In this document: in pieces, positions 29,360-38,264 of the stretch | Numbering within the stretch: the first letter of the stretch is position 1 | Layout of the letters: every line of letters starts with the position of its first letter | From: Gammaproteobacteria bacterium | Lineage (GTDB): Bacteria > Pseudomonadota > Gammaproteobacteria > Steroidobacterales > Steroidobacteraceae | Assembly (NCBI GenBank): GCA_947469285.1 | Contig: CANIOW010000011.1 | Span: 1-64,000, forward strand | DNA length: 64,000 nucleotides | Direction: 5' to 3' | Program-made: the position numbers and the translations under genes | The notes under the pieces: generated by a model | The model's input: the letters and a program-made list of their open reading frames with translations, nothing else | What the model was told of the DNA's origin: nothing | Databases searched by the model: none

Positions 29360-31480
29360 TTAGAGTGTTAGGCGTGACAGATCCGCGACGCGCAGGAACA
29401 AGGCGCGTAAGCCGGCGACCAGCGCCAGTCGGTTCTGTCGTATGCGTGGGTCGGTGTCATTGACCATCACGCCATCGAAGAAAGTATCGACGGGCGTGCG
29501 TAGCTGCGACAGCGTGGACAGTGCGGCGGCGTATTCACCCCGCGCCAGCTGGGCTTCAACCTCAGGCCGCAAGCGCTCGATACCCGCGTGTAGTGCTTGT
29601 TCGGGCGGTAGCTGCAGCAGCGCAGCGTCCACGGTTCCGGCAGCGTCGGTGTCTGCGCTCTTGCGCAGCAGATTAGCGATGCGCTTGTTGGCTGCGGCCA
29701 GGGTGGCGGCCTCGGGTCGCTGCAGGAAAGCGACCAGTGCCAGCAAACGCTCCTCAAAATCGAGGGGTGAAGCGGGGCGGTTAACCACTACCGCTTCGAA
29801 CATCTCACTGTTCGCGCCAGCCACACGACCACTGTCGACCAGTACGCCGCGCAGGCGCTCAAACAGGAAATCTTCGAGGTGGGTGACGACTTCGTCAGCG
29901 GCCGCCGGCGTTTTGCCGGTGATCCGTTCTGCATCGTTACGTGCGGCGTTCACGGCCGCGCGTACCAAGGAGTGCAGATCGAGCGGGAGACGCGCTTCAA
30001 GAAGGATGCGCAGCAGGCCAAGCGCTGCGCGTCGCAGACCGAAAGGATCTTTGGTCCCACTGGGGCGCTGCCCCAGCGCGAAGATACCAGCGAGGGTGTC
30101 GAGCTTGTCAGCCATGGCCAGCACCGTGCCGGTGCGGGTGGCCGGCAGGAAGTCACCGGCGAAGCGCGGTAGGTAGTGTTCGAATACGGCCTCAGCCACT
30201 TCAGTAGGCTCACCATCGAGCCGTGCGTAGTCGCGGCCCATTTCACCTTGCAGCTCGGGGAACTCGCCGACCATCTGCGTCAGCAAGTCACATTTGGCGA
30301 GCACGGCAGCACGGGCCACATGCACCGTGTCGATGCCGAGGGTGGTGGCAATGACCGTGGCGAGTGCACTCACGCGCACGGTCTTGTCGGCATAGCTGCC
30401 CAACTGTGCTTGGTAGGTGACCTTGGCCAATCCCGCCGCATGCGACGCCAGCGTTTGCTTGCGGTCGGTGTCGTGGAAGAACGCCGCATCGGACAGTCGT
30501 GGGCGCACCACCCGCTCGTTACCCGCACGCACCTGTAGTGGGTCGCGGCTGTCGATGTTACTGACAGTGATGAACCACGGCGTCAGTTGGCCGTTTGGGC
30601 CACGCACTGGAAAGTAACGCTGGTGTTCCATGAGGGTGGAGAGGAGGACCGGTTCGGGCAGGGCCAGAAAGCGCTCTTCAAAACGGCCGGTCACCGGCAC
30701 GGGCCATTCGACGAGTGCGGTGACTTCCTCGAGAAGTTCTGCGTCGAGAATCGGCACCCCGCCGCAGTCGACGGCGGCCTGCAGCACGCCATGGCGGACG
30801 CGCTCCCGACGGGTGTTGAAGTCGGCGACCACCTGGCCGCGGGTGAGCAGCGTGCGCTCATAGGCGGCGGGGGTCGCTAGCGGCAAAGCTTTCGGGGCAT
30901 GGAAGCGGTGGCCATAAGTGTGGCGACCCGCTGGCAGCTCGAACAAGGTGGCTGGCAGTACGTCCTTGCCCCACAGCATCACCACCCAGTGCACCGGTCG
31001 CACGAAGGTGGCTTCTCCCGCGCCCCAGCGCATGCGCTTGGCGATGGGGAGCTTATCGAGGGCCGTCTGTACCAAGGCTGGCAGCAGGCTGGAGACCGCG
31101 GCACCGGGTTTGATGCCCGACCAGAACAGGAATTCGCCCTTGGCTTCCTGGATGCGCTGCAGCGCCTCCACGGAGGTCCCGGTGGAGTCGGCAAACGCCA
31201 GTGCCGCACGGGTGGGCTGGCCATCCCGGTCGTAGGCGGCGCTGACTGGCGGACCTTTGCGCTGTACCGCTTGGTCGGGCTGATGTTCCGGTACCTTGCG
31301 AATGAGCACTGCCAGACGCCGCGGTGTAGCGAAGCGCTGCACCTTACCGTGCTGCACACCTTGCGCTGCCAGACCCGTGGTTATGCCTTCCTCAAAGGCG
31401 CGAGACAGCTCAGAGAGCGATAGCGGCGGCAGTTCCTCGGTGCCAATTTCCACCAGGAAATCGCGGGTAGGCGCCTTCAT
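29360..31480 (-). CDS. glyS: Glycyl-tRNA synthetase beta subunit
   Basis: Beta chain of the tetrameric alpha2beta2 glycyl-tRNA synthetase, 706 residues. The N-terminus [16 protein letters not shown] is diagnostic, followed by the conserved KRMRWG and [10 protein letters not shown] segments and [24 protein letters not shown] in the HD-like domain. It binds tRNA-Gly while GlyQ carries the aminoacylation site. The start overlaps the glyQ stop as ATGA, so the two subunits are coupled for equal synthesis. The protein is full length. Confidence 0.98.
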   Translation of the reverse strand: MKAPTRDFLVEIGTEELPPLSLSELSRAFEEGITTGLAAQGVQHGKVQRFATPRRLAVLIRKVPEHQPDQAVQRKGPPVSAAYDRDGQPTRAALAFADSTGTSVEALQRIQEAKGEFLFWSGIKPGAAVSSLLPALVQTALDKLPIAKRMRWGAGEATFVRPVHWVVMLWGKDVLPATLFELPAGRHTYGHRFHAPKALPLATPAAYERTLLTRGQVVADFNTRRERVRHGVLQAAVDCGGVPILDAELLEEVTALVEWPVPVTGRFEERFLALPEPVLLSTLMEHQRYFPVRGPNGQLTPWFITVSNIDSRDPLQVRAGNERVVRPRLSDAAFFHDTDRKQTLASHAAGLAKVTYQAQLGSYADKTVRVSALATVIATTLGIDTVHVARAAVLAKCDLLTQMVGEFPELQGEMGRDYARLDGEPTEVAEAVFEHYLPRFAGDFLPATRTGTVLAMADKLDTLAGIFALGQRPSGTKDPFGLRRAALGLLRILLEARLPLDLHSLVRAAVNAARNDAERITGKTPAAADEVVTHLEDFLFERLRGVLVDSGRVAGANSEMFEAVVVNRPASPLDFEERLLALVAFLQRPEAATLAAANKRIANLLRKSADTDAAGTVDAALLQLPPEQALHAGIERLRPEVEAQLARGEYAAALSTLSQLRTPVDTFFDGVMVNDTDPRIRQNRLALVAGLRALFLRVADLSRLTL

Positions 31481-32427
31481 GGCACGGACTCCGGGGTGGT
31501 CGCGAGCGTGCTGGTGCCCGTTCGCAGCAAGGGGAACCCGAGTCTTTCGCGACTTTGGTAGTACGCCTCGGCAACGCCACGGGCGAGGGTGCGCACGCGC
31601 AGGATGTAACGCTGGCGTTCTGTCACTGAGATGGCGCGGCGTGCGTCGAGCAGGTTAAAGGTGTGGCTGGTCTTGAGCATGCGCTCGTACGCGGGCAAGG
31701 CCAGCGGCACCTCCAGCAGTCGCTGGCACTCCTGTTCGTGTTCATCGAATTGGCGGAAGAGCGACTCTACGTTGGCATATTCGAAGTTGTAGGTGCTTTG
31801 TTCCACTTCGTTCTGGTGATAGACATCCCCATAGGTGATGACGCCTTGGGGGCCTTCAGCCCAGACCAGGTCGTAAACCGACTCGACGCCTTGCAAGTAC
31901 ATGGCCAGGCGCTCGAGGCCGTAAGTGATCTCACCCATCACCGGACGGCAGTCCAGACCCCCAACCTGCTGGAAATACGTGAACTGCGTGACTTCCATGC
32001 CGTTTAACCAGATTTCCCAGCCCAGACCCCAGGCCCCGATGGTGGGGCTCTCCCAGTTGTCCTCGACGAGCCGGATGTCATGCGTCAGCGGGTCAAAGCC
32101 CAGCGCGCGCAGCGACCCGAGATACCGCTCGATGAGGTCTGGCGGTGAGGGTTTCATGGCCACTTGGAATTGGTAGTAGTGCTGCAACCGGAAGGGGTTC
32201 TCTCCGTAGCGGCCATCGGTGGGACGGCGTGAAGGTTGCACATAGGCCGCGCTCCACGGCTCCGGGCCGATAGAGCGCAGGAAAGTGGCTTGGTGGAAGG
32301 TGCCGGCGCCAACTTCCATGTCGTAGGGCTCGACGATGACGCAGCCCTGCGCGGACCAATAGTCCTTGAGCCGGGCAATGAGGGCCTGGAAGGTGCGGGG
32401 GCGTACGGGAGCGGGAGGGCGGGCCAT
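31477..32427 (-). CDS. glyQ: Glycyl-tRNA synthetase alpha subunit
   Basis: Catalytic alpha chain, 316 residues, of bacterial tetrameric GlyRS. It contains [19 protein letters not shown], the motif-rich [19 protein letters not shown] and [19 protein letters not shown], and the dimer/active-site segment [19 protein letters not shown]. The class II fold is complete. It is the first gene of a minus-strand series with glyS, plsC and the MFS gene. The leader contains an imperfect hairpin (GCCCGC at 32454, GCGGGC at 32471). A T-box is not seen and would not be expected outside Gram-positives. Confidence 0.98.
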   Translation of the reverse strand: MARPPAPVRPRTFQALIARLKDYWSAQGCVIVEPYDMEVGAGTFHQATFLRSIGPEPWSAAYVQPSRRPTDGRYGENPFRLQHYYQFQVAMKPSPPDLIERYLGSLRALGFDPLTHDIRLVEDNWESPTIGAWGLGWEIWLNGMEVTQFTYFQQVGGLDCRPVMGEITYGLERLAMYLQGVESVYDLVWAEGPQGVITYGDVYHQNEVEQSTYNFEYANVESLFRQFDEHEQECQRLLEVPLALPAYERMLKTSHTFNLLDARRAISVTERQRYILRVRTLARGVAEAYYQSRERLGFPLLRTGTSTLATTPESVP

Positions 32428-32555
32428 GGGATTCCGGGTCGGCTTTCGGTCGTGCCCGCTAGTGTACCGCGCGGGCTAGCGAACGAGTCTGTGCGGTCCT
32501 GTGGGTCGGGTTGAGGTATCTTTAGCTACCGTGACCTACCTTGGAGTGCCCCACG

Positions 32556-33272
32556 ATGACTGCCCAGTGGATTGAGATCAAGACGGCCGAGGGTGTCTTT
32601 GGCGCTTATCTGGCGCTGCCGCCGCAGGGTCGGGATTCAGGTCCGCAGGGTGGCAAGGGCCCGGGCATCGTGCTCATCCAAGAAATTTTCGGCGTCAATG
32701 AGCACATCCGCGCCGTGGCAGAGCAGTACGCACTGGACGGCTATGTGGTGCTGGCGCCGGACCTGTTCTGGCGCAACGGCCACCGGATGGAACTGGGCTA
32801 TGCGGGCGATGACTTCCAAAAGGGCATCGACCTGATGATGGGGCTGGACTTCGCCAAGGTCGCGACGGATCTGGCCGCCACTGCGCAGGCGCTGCGGGCG
32901 CGTCCGGAGGTCACCGGCAAGATTGCCTCGCTGGGCTATTGCCTCGGCGGGCGCCTGTCGTATGTGATGGCGGCACAGGGCGCGGTGGAGGCGGCGGTGT
33001 GCTACTACGGTAGCGGTATCGACACCATGCTCGACCAAGTCCCGCAGATCACCTGCCCGATCCAGTTTCACTTCGCGGCGCTCGACCACTACATTCCCTT
33101 GCCGGTGGTGGAGGCGGTGCAGGGAGCTTTCGCCGGGCGAGCCCAGGCGGCGGTGCACCTCTATCCAGGGGTCGATCATGGCTTTAATTGCTGGGGTCGG
33201 GCCATGTATGACCAGCGGGCTGCCGCGCTAGCGCGTGGCCGCGTGCTGCAGTTTTTGGCTGAAGCGCTCTGA
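32556..33272 (+). CDS. Dienelactone hydrolase family protein
   Basis: Alpha/beta hydrolase of 238 residues from the ATG at 32556. The nucleophile is a Cys in SLGYCLGGRLSYV, as in dienelactone hydrolase, with the likely acid Asp in FAALDHYIP and the His in YPGVDHGFNCW. Family members hydrolyse dienelactone in chloroaromatic and protoanemonin pathways, but many cytosolic DLH-like proteins have other carboxylic ester substrates. No aromatic ring cleavage genes lie nearby. It stands between glyQ (divergent) and glnA (same strand). Its stop is 7 bp from an NtrC-like site that may also act as a hairpin terminator. Confidence 0.9.
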   Translation: MTAQWIEIKTAEGVFGAYLALPPQGRDSGPQGGKGPGIVLIQEIFGVNEHIRAVAEQYALDGYVVLAPDLFWRNGHRMELGYAGDDFQKGIDLMMGLDFAKVATDLAATAQALRARPEVTGKIASLGYCLGGRLSYVMAAQGAVEAAVCYYGSGIDTMLDQVPQITCPIQFHFAALDHYIPLPVVEAVQGAFAGRAQAAVHLYPGVDHGFNCWGRAMYDQRAAALARGRVLQFLAEAL

Positions 33273-33279
33273 ACCGGGG

Positions 33280-33296
33280 CGCACCAAAACAGTGCG
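33280..33296. promoter_or_regulatory. NtrC-binding-like site upstream of glnA
   Basis: CGCACCAAAACAGTGCG matches the classic NtrC enhancer site TGCACCAAAATGGTGCA at 13 of 17 positions, with symmetric GCAC and GTGC arms. It lies about 200 bp before glnA, as enhancers do. The extended arms GGCGCAC and GTGCGCC also form a 7-bp hairpin with a 7-base loop just after the hydrolase stop. Confidence 0.6.
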
Positions 33297-33402
33297 CCTG
33301 GGGTGCGGGGCGCCCTTAAGTTGTGCATAGTGGCAGCGGCGGGTGCGAGCCTGCGCTGCTAACTAGATGATTCTACTGACTTCCCAGAGGCGGCATAGTT
33401 CA

Positions 33403-33419
33403 TGCACCATCTTGGGTAG
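33403..33419. promoter_or_regulatory. Second, weaker NtrC-like half-site upstream of glnA
   Basis: TGCACCATCTTGGGTAG shares the left half TGCACCA and the TGG of the NtrC consensus but not the right arm. It lies about 85 bp before the glnA start, closer to where a sigma-54 promoter would stand. No convincing sigma-54 -24/-12 element was found. Confidence 0.35.
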
Positions 33420-33496
33420 TCGTCGATTGGGACCCGCTCTGGTGGACGGGTTCTGGTCTCCACATAGGTTCCGCCAAGTGAGTTCCGGAGGTTGTG

Positions 33497-34909
33497 ATGT
33501 CGACGCCTGCTGATGTGATCAAGCTGATCCAGGACAACGAAGTGAAATACGCGGACCTGCGGTTCTGCGACACGCGCGGTAAGGAGCAGCACGTGACTGT
33601 GCCGGCCCGCTACGTGACCGAAGACTTCTTTGTCGAAGGCAAGATGTTCGACGGTTCGTCGATCGCCGGCTGGAAGGGCATTAACGAATCCGACATGATC
33701 CTCATGCCGGATCCGGACACTGCCGTGCTCGACCCGTTCTTCGAGGACGCGACGGTCATTCTGCGCTGCGACGTTATCGAGCCGGCCACGATGCAGGGCT
33801 ACGAACGCGACCCGCGTTCGCTCGCCAAGCGTGCTGAGGCCTACTTGAAGGGCGTTGGCTTCGCCGACTCCGCTCTGTTTGGTCCGGAAAACGAATTCTT
33901 CATCTTTGACGATGTGCGCTTCGGCAACGACATGCACCAGTCCTACCACCACATCGATTCGGTGCAGGGGGCTTGGAACAGCGGCACGGCGATGGAAGGC
34001 GGCAACAAGGGCCACCGGCCTGGCGTGAAGGGCGGGTACTTTCCGGTGCCGCCGGTCGACGCCTATCAGGATATTCGCGCCGCTATGTGCCGCGCCTGCG
34101 AGGACATGGGCCTCAAGGTCGAGGTGCATCACCACGAGGTGGCCACGGGCGGTCAGTGCGAACTGGGCATCAACGCCAATACGCTGACCAAGAAAGCGGA
34201 TGAAGTGCTGATCCTCAAGTACGCACTGCAGAACGTCGGCGCCGCCTACGGCAAGACGGTGACCTTCATGCCCAAGCCGCTCGTTGGCGACAACGGCAGC
34301 GGTATGCATGTGCACCAGTCGCTGTCGAAGAACGGCAAAACCATCATGGCAGGCGACAAATACGCCGGTCTGTCGGAAGAGTGCCTGTACTACATCGGCG
34401 GCATCATCAAGCATGCCAAGGCACTCAATGCCTTCACGAATGCCAGCACCAACAGCTACAAGCGTCTGGTGCCGGGCTTTGAGGCGCCGGTCATGCTGGC
34501 GTACTCGGCACGCAACCGTTCTGCTTCCATCCGCATCCCGTATGTGTCGAGCCCCAAGGCTCGCCGCATCGAAGTGCGGTTCCCGGACAGCACGGCCAAT
34601 CCGTACCTCGCCTTCGCCGCTATGTTGATGGCGGGCCTAGATGGCATCCAGAACAAGATCCACCCAGGTGAGGCCGCTGACAAGGACCTGTACGACCTGG
34701 AGCCGGAAGAGGCGGCGCACATCCCGACCGTGTGCCACTCGCTGGACATGGCGCTGGAGGCTCTCGACCAGGACCGTGAGTTCCTGAAGAAGGGCGGTGT
34801 GTTCACCGACGACGTCATCGACTCCTACATCGCCCTCAAGATGCAGGAAGTGACGCGGTTGCGCATGACCACGCATCCGGTCGAGTTCGAGATGTACTAC
34901 AGCCTGTAA
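33497..34909 (+). CDS. glnA: Type I glutamine synthetase
   Basis: Glutamine synthetase of 470 residues from the ATG at 33497 (a GTG precedes it). It assimilates ammonia by making glutamine from glutamate and ATP in dodecamers. Signatures are [18 protein letters not shown], the substrate-binding [29 protein letters not shown] and [17 protein letters not shown]. The adenylylation Tyr lies in [11 protein letters not shown] (about residue 399), so the enzyme should be controlled by GlnE. It is followed by a secreted protein and ntrBC, the classical nitrogen-control locus. NtrC-like sites lie upstream. Confidence 0.99.
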   Translation: MSTPADVIKLIQDNEVKYADLRFCDTRGKEQHVTVPARYVTEDFFVEGKMFDGSSIAGWKGINESDMILMPDPDTAVLDPFFEDATVILRCDVIEPATMQGYERDPRSLAKRAEAYLKGVGFADSALFGPENEFFIFDDVRFGNDMHQSYHHIDSVQGAWNSGTAMEGGNKGHRPGVKGGYFPVPPVDAYQDIRAAMCRACEDMGLKVEVHHHEVATGGQCELGINANTLTKKADEVLILKYALQNVGAAYGKTVTFMPKPLVGDNGSGMHVHQSLSKNGKTIMAGDKYAGLSEECLYYIGGIIKHAKALNAFTNASTNSYKRLVPGFEAPVMLAYSARNRSASIRIPYVSSPKARRIEVRFPDSTANPYLAFAAMLMAGLDGIQNKIHPGEAADKDLYDLEPEEAAHIPTVCHSLDMALEALDQDREFLKKGGVFTDDVIDSYIALKMQEVTRLRMTTHPVEFEMYYSL

Positions 34910-35008
34910 GGCTGCTAGGGAGCACCAAGGGACACGGCACCGTGCGTCTGGAGCATCCAGCGCACGGGCCGCGCTCCACAGGACACGGAGAGAGGCTATG
35001 CTCACGTC

Positions 35009-35680
35009 ATGTGCATTCAAACCTCCTCAAGCTGTCCCCCTCAAACACGGCTCGCCCCAGTGGGTGCCCCAGTGTTCGCCCCCGTGCTCGCCCCCGTGCT
35101 CGCCGCAATGGCGTGCGTTGTTTTTCTGGCCGGCCTCGTGGTGCCTATTACCTCGGCTGACGCGGCCACCTTATGGCGCAAGCGCGGCGCTAACGGCGAG
35201 TGGGTCTACTACGACCGCCCGATGGCAGGAGCTGAGCCCTACGAAATGGCGGTTTATGGTCCGGCCACGGGCAAGCCTGTGCCTGCAGCCACCGGCGCAG
35301 CGGCACGCAGCGGCGGTGCCGCCACTGCGCGTGTGGCGGCGGGTGGCCCACCTTCCCGGGTGGAGGTGCTCTTTCCAGCGGACGCGGCCGTTATCCAGTT
35401 CCAGGACGTCGCCCATCTGGTCGCCCGAGTCCGCGTTGAACCAGCGCTCAACGGAGGACAAAAGCTGTGGTGGGCGGTAAACGGTCAATGGTTCGAGGGT
35501 GCGGGTGCCGAAACCGCGCTGCGCGCCTTGCCGCGTGGTGCGCATACGCTGCAGGCGCGCGTCAGCGATGCGGCGGGCAAACCACTGCTCGATTCGAAAG
35601 CAGTCACCTTCACCATTCGCCAGGCCGTGGCTATCACGCCGCCGGTGGGGCCGGCACTGCGCAAACCGACAGCGCCTTAG
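35009..35680 (+). CDS. Secreted DUF4124-like protein between glnA and ntrB
   Basis: Predicted exported protein of 223 residues, or about 190 if the ATG at 35108 is used, which starts a cleaner signal peptide (MACVVFLAGLVVPITSADA). The mature N-terminus ATLWRKRGANGEWVYYDRP has the pattern of the DUF4124 domain found at the N-terminus of many proteobacterial envelope proteins. The C-terminal half looks like a beta-rich Ig-type fold (LWWAVNGQWFEG, HTLQARVSDAAGK). Proteins of this type often stand between glnA and ntrB in gammaproteobacteria, and the function is unknown. The longer start includes three 12-bp repeats. Confidence 0.65.
   Translation: MCIQTSSSCPPQTRLAPVGAPVFAPVLAPVLAAMACVVFLAGLVVPITSADAATLWRKRGANGEWVYYDRPMAGAEPYEMAVYGPATGKPVPAATGAAARSGGAATARVAAGGPPSRVEVLFPADAAVIQFQDVAHLVARVRVEPALNGGQKLWWAVNGQWFEGAGAETALRALPRGAHTLQARVSDAAGKPLLDSKAVTFTIRQAVAITPPVGPALRKPTAP
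35066..35101 (+). repeat. Three tandem 12-bp repeats in the leader of the DUF4124-like gene
   Basis: Copies at 35066, 35078 and 35090 read GCCCC(A/C)GTG(T/C)TC. In frame they encode APVF, APVL, APVL next to the hydrophobic signal region. Slippage would add or remove four residues without a frameshift. If translation starts at 35108 the repeats are in the 5' leader. Confidence 0.8.
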
Positions 35681-35774
35681 ACGCCGCTAGGCGCGGTGCG
35701 GCTGTCCTCGCTGGCTGCTTGAACAGCGATCGCCAGCTAGCTGGTGCCTGCCTTGTTCGCGCGTGGGCCGGCTG

Positions 35775-36848
35775 ATGGCCGCCGACCCTGTGCACTGGGC
35801 GCCGTTCCCACCCGACTTGCTGGACGCACTGACGACCGCGGTCTTGATCGTCGATGCGCGTGGTGTCGTGCACTTTCTCAACAACGCCGCCCAGTCGTTG
35901 CTGGCGGTAGGCCGTGCGCAGGCCCGCGGCCGCATGCTGGCCGAGCTGGTGCGTGACGCCGGCCCCTTGGAGGCCGTCATCCAGCGCGCGCTGCAACAGG
36001 GAGAGCCGATTGCCAATCGCGAAATCCCCCTGATGCCGGTATTGCGCAGCGACGTGCAGTTCACGGTGGACTGCACGGCATCGCCTTACGGCAATGAACT
36101 GGCGCTGGTGGAGGTGTCTGACACCACGCGGCAGCAGCGCATTACCCGCGATAATGTGTTGCTGTCGCAGCTCGGGGGCAGTCGGCTCATGGTCCGGCAG
36201 TTGGCTCATGAGATTAAAAATCCACTCGGTGGCCTGCGTGGCGCGGCGCAACTACTCGAGCGCGAACTCGTCGATGCGGGCCTACGTGAATACACGCAGG
36301 TGATTATCCGCGAGGCAGACCGGCTATGTAGCTTGGTGGACAATCTCCTCGGCCCCCATACACCGCCGCACAAGCAGTCGGTGAACCTGCACGAATTGAC
36401 GCAGCATGTTTATCATCTGGTGCGCAGTGAAGCGCCGGAAGGCGTTAATGTCGTTCGTGACTACGATCCGAGTCTGCCATCACTGGCGCTGGATCGGGAT
36501 CAGGTGGTGCAGGCGCTGCTGAATTTGGCGCGGAATGCCGTGCAGATTCTCGGGCAGACGGGGCGGCTGACGATCCGCACACGCGCCATGACTAACGTCA
36601 CCATTGGAACGCAACGGCACCGCATCGTGGTGGCGATTGCCTTCGAGGACAATGGCCCGGGCGTGCCGCCGGAACTCAAAGACACCCTGTTCTATCCACT
36701 GGTGACTGGCCGTGCCGGTGGTACCGGGCTCGGCTTGGCCGTGGCGCAGGACCTGATTACCCGCCATGGCGGCCTGATTGAATTTGAAAGCCGAGCCGGC
36801 CGCACCGTGTTTACCGTGCTGCTGCCGCTCGATGGAACTCCAACATGA
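35775..36848 (+). CDS. ntrB: Nitrogen regulation sensor kinase NtrB (GlnL)
   Basis: Cytosolic histidine kinase/phosphatase of 357 residues. An N-terminal PAS domain (LLDALTTAVLIVDARGVVHF) is followed by the phosphoacceptor region RQLAHEIKNPLGGLRGAAQLL, the N box LNLARNAVQIL and the ATP lid DNGPGVPPELKDTLFYP and GGTGLGLAVAQDL. In this system NtrB phosphorylates NtrC in nitrogen limitation, under control of PII. The ATG at 35775 is chosen over the GTG at 35763. The end overlaps ntrC as ATGA. No glnB or glnK lies in the window. Confidence 0.96.
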   Translation: MAADPVHWAPFPPDLLDALTTAVLIVDARGVVHFLNNAAQSLLAVGRAQARGRMLAELVRDAGPLEAVIQRALQQGEPIANREIPLMPVLRSDVQFTVDCTASPYGNELALVEVSDTTRQQRITRDNVLLSQLGGSRLMVRQLAHEIKNPLGGLRGAAQLLERELVDAGLREYTQVIIREADRLCSLVDNLLGPHTPPHKQSVNLHELTQHVYHLVRSEAPEGVNVVRDYDPSLPSLALDRDQVVQALLNLARNAVQILGQTGRLTIRTRAMTNVTIGTQRHRIVVAIAFEDNGPGVPPELKDTLFYPLVTGRAGGTGLGLAVAQDLITRHGGLIEFESRAGRTVFTVLLPLDGTPT

Positions 36849-38251
36849 CGACAGGAACTCCTTTGAACGTTTGGCTGGTGGATGATGATGCGTCCATTCG
36901 CTGGGTGCTGGAACGCGCGCTAAAACAAGGTGGGATGTGCCCCCGCGCTTTCGACGCCGCCGAAAGTGCCTTGCAGGCCTTGGCAAGCGAAGAGCCGGAC
37001 GTGCTGATCACCGATATCCGCATGCCGGGCAAGAGCGGGCTGGCGTTGCTGGATGAAGTGCGCGCGCATCACCCACAGTTGCCGGTCATTGTGATGACCG
37101 CCCACTCCGACCTCGACAGCGCCGTTGCGGCCTATAAGGGCGGTGCCTTCGAGTATCTTCCCAAACCATTCGATATCGATACTGCCGTGGAGTTGGTACG
37201 ACGAGCCGCCCAGCAGTCACTGACGGTGCCGGGCGCTGTTGAAGCGGCTGGGCGTATCCCCGAGCTCTTGGGGGCGGCGCCGGCAATGCAGGAAGTCTTT
37301 CGCGCCATCGGTCGCCTGTCCCGCAGCAGCATGACGGTGCTCATTACTGGCGAATCTGGCACCGGCAAGGAGCTGGTCGCTCGCGCCTTGCATCGGCACA
37401 GCCCGCGCTCCACGCGCCCCTTCATCGCCCTGAACACTTCAGCGTTTACGGCGGAGCTTCTGGAAAGCGAGCTGTTCGGGCATGAACGCGGGTCGTTCAC
37501 GGGGGCTGACAGTTTACGTCGTGGACGTTTCGAGCAAGCCGATGGCGGGACCTTGTTTCTCGATGAGATCGGCGACATGTCGCCGCAGCTGCAGACGCGC
37601 TTGTTGCGCGTGTTAGCGGAAGGTGAATTTTATCGCGTGGGCGGCAACACGCCGATCAAAGTGGACGTCCGGGTCATCGCTGCCACTCACCAGGACCTAG
37701 CAGCCCGCGTCGAACAGCGACTGTTCCGTGAAGACCTGCTGCATCGGCTGAATGTCATTCGTATTGAACTGCCGCCGCTCCGGGCGCGCCGTGAAGATAT
37801 CAGCGAGCTGTTGCGGCACTATCTGAGTGTGGCAGCCAGCGAGCTGAGTGTGGAAGCCAAGACGCTGTCGATGGAAGCGGACCTGGCGCTGCGCGCTTTC
37901 GAATGGCCAGGCAACGTACGTCAGCTGGTGAATGCTTGTCGCCGACTCACCGTTAGTGCGCCGGGCCGGGAAGTGGCCGTCCAAGACATTCCCGCAGAGT
38001 TCGGCGGGCAGGTGGCTGTGCGTGGCGAGGACTGGCTGCGGGCGCTGGAAAGCTGGGGCCAACAAGCGGCGCTCTTGGCCCAGCAGGGCAGCCACGCCCC
38101 GTTGTTAGAGGTGGCGGTTCCGGAATTTGAACGCACCATGATCCGTGTGGCCTTGCAACGCTGCGAGGGCCGCCGGCAGGAGGCGGCGAAGTTGCTCGGT
38201 TGGGGCCGCAATACCCTGACGCGAAAACTCAAGGAACTGGGGATCGAGTAG
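36845..38251 (+). CDS. ntrC: Nitrogen regulation response regulator NtrC (GlnG)
   Basis: Sigma-54-dependent activator of 468 residues. The receiver has the acidic pocket VWLVDDD and phospho-acceptor Asp57 in LITDIRMPGKSG. The AAA+ domain has Walker A GESGTGKE (169-176) and the sigma-54 contact loop GSFTGA (216-221), a natural Ser variant of GAFTGA. DGGTLFLDEIGDM is the Walker B region. The C-terminal Fis-type helix-turn-helix is GRRQEAAKLLGWGRNTLTRKLKELG. It would activate glnA and nitrogen-scavenging genes from the sites seen upstream of glnA. It is coupled to ntrB by a 4-bp overlap. Confidence 0.97.
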   Translation: MTTGTPLNVWLVDDDASIRWVLERALKQGGMCPRAFDAAESALQALASEEPDVLITDIRMPGKSGLALLDEVRAHHPQLPVIVMTAHSDLDSAVAAYKGGAFEYLPKPFDIDTAVELVRRAAQQSLTVPGAVEAAGRIPELLGAAPAMQEVFRAIGRLSRSSMTVLITGESGTGKELVARALHRHSPRSTRPFIALNTSAFTAELLESELFGHERGSFTGADSLRRGRFEQADGGTLFLDEIGDMSPQLQTRLLRVLAEGEFYRVGGNTPIKVDVRVIAATHQDLAARVEQRLFREDLLHRLNVIRIELPPLRARREDISELLRHYLSVAASELSVEAKTLSMEADLALRAFEWPGNVRQLVNACRRLTVSAPGREVAVQDIPAEFGGQVAVRGEDWLRALESWGQQAALLAQQGSHAPLLEVAVPEFERTMIRVALQRCEGRRQEAAKLLGWGRNTLTRKLKELGIE

Positions 38252-38264
38252 CGGGTGCTGTCGT

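Noticed and set aside
32454-32476. GC-rich inverted repeat before glyQ as a riboswitch or T-box
   Set aside because: Short 6-bp stems, no T-box sequence, and T-boxes are not expected in this group; it is likely a chance hairpin.
33329-33346. TGGCAGCGGCGGGTGCG as a sigma-54 promoter of glnA
   Set aside because: The GG-to-GC spacing is 11 and not 10, and the TTGC element is not preserved.
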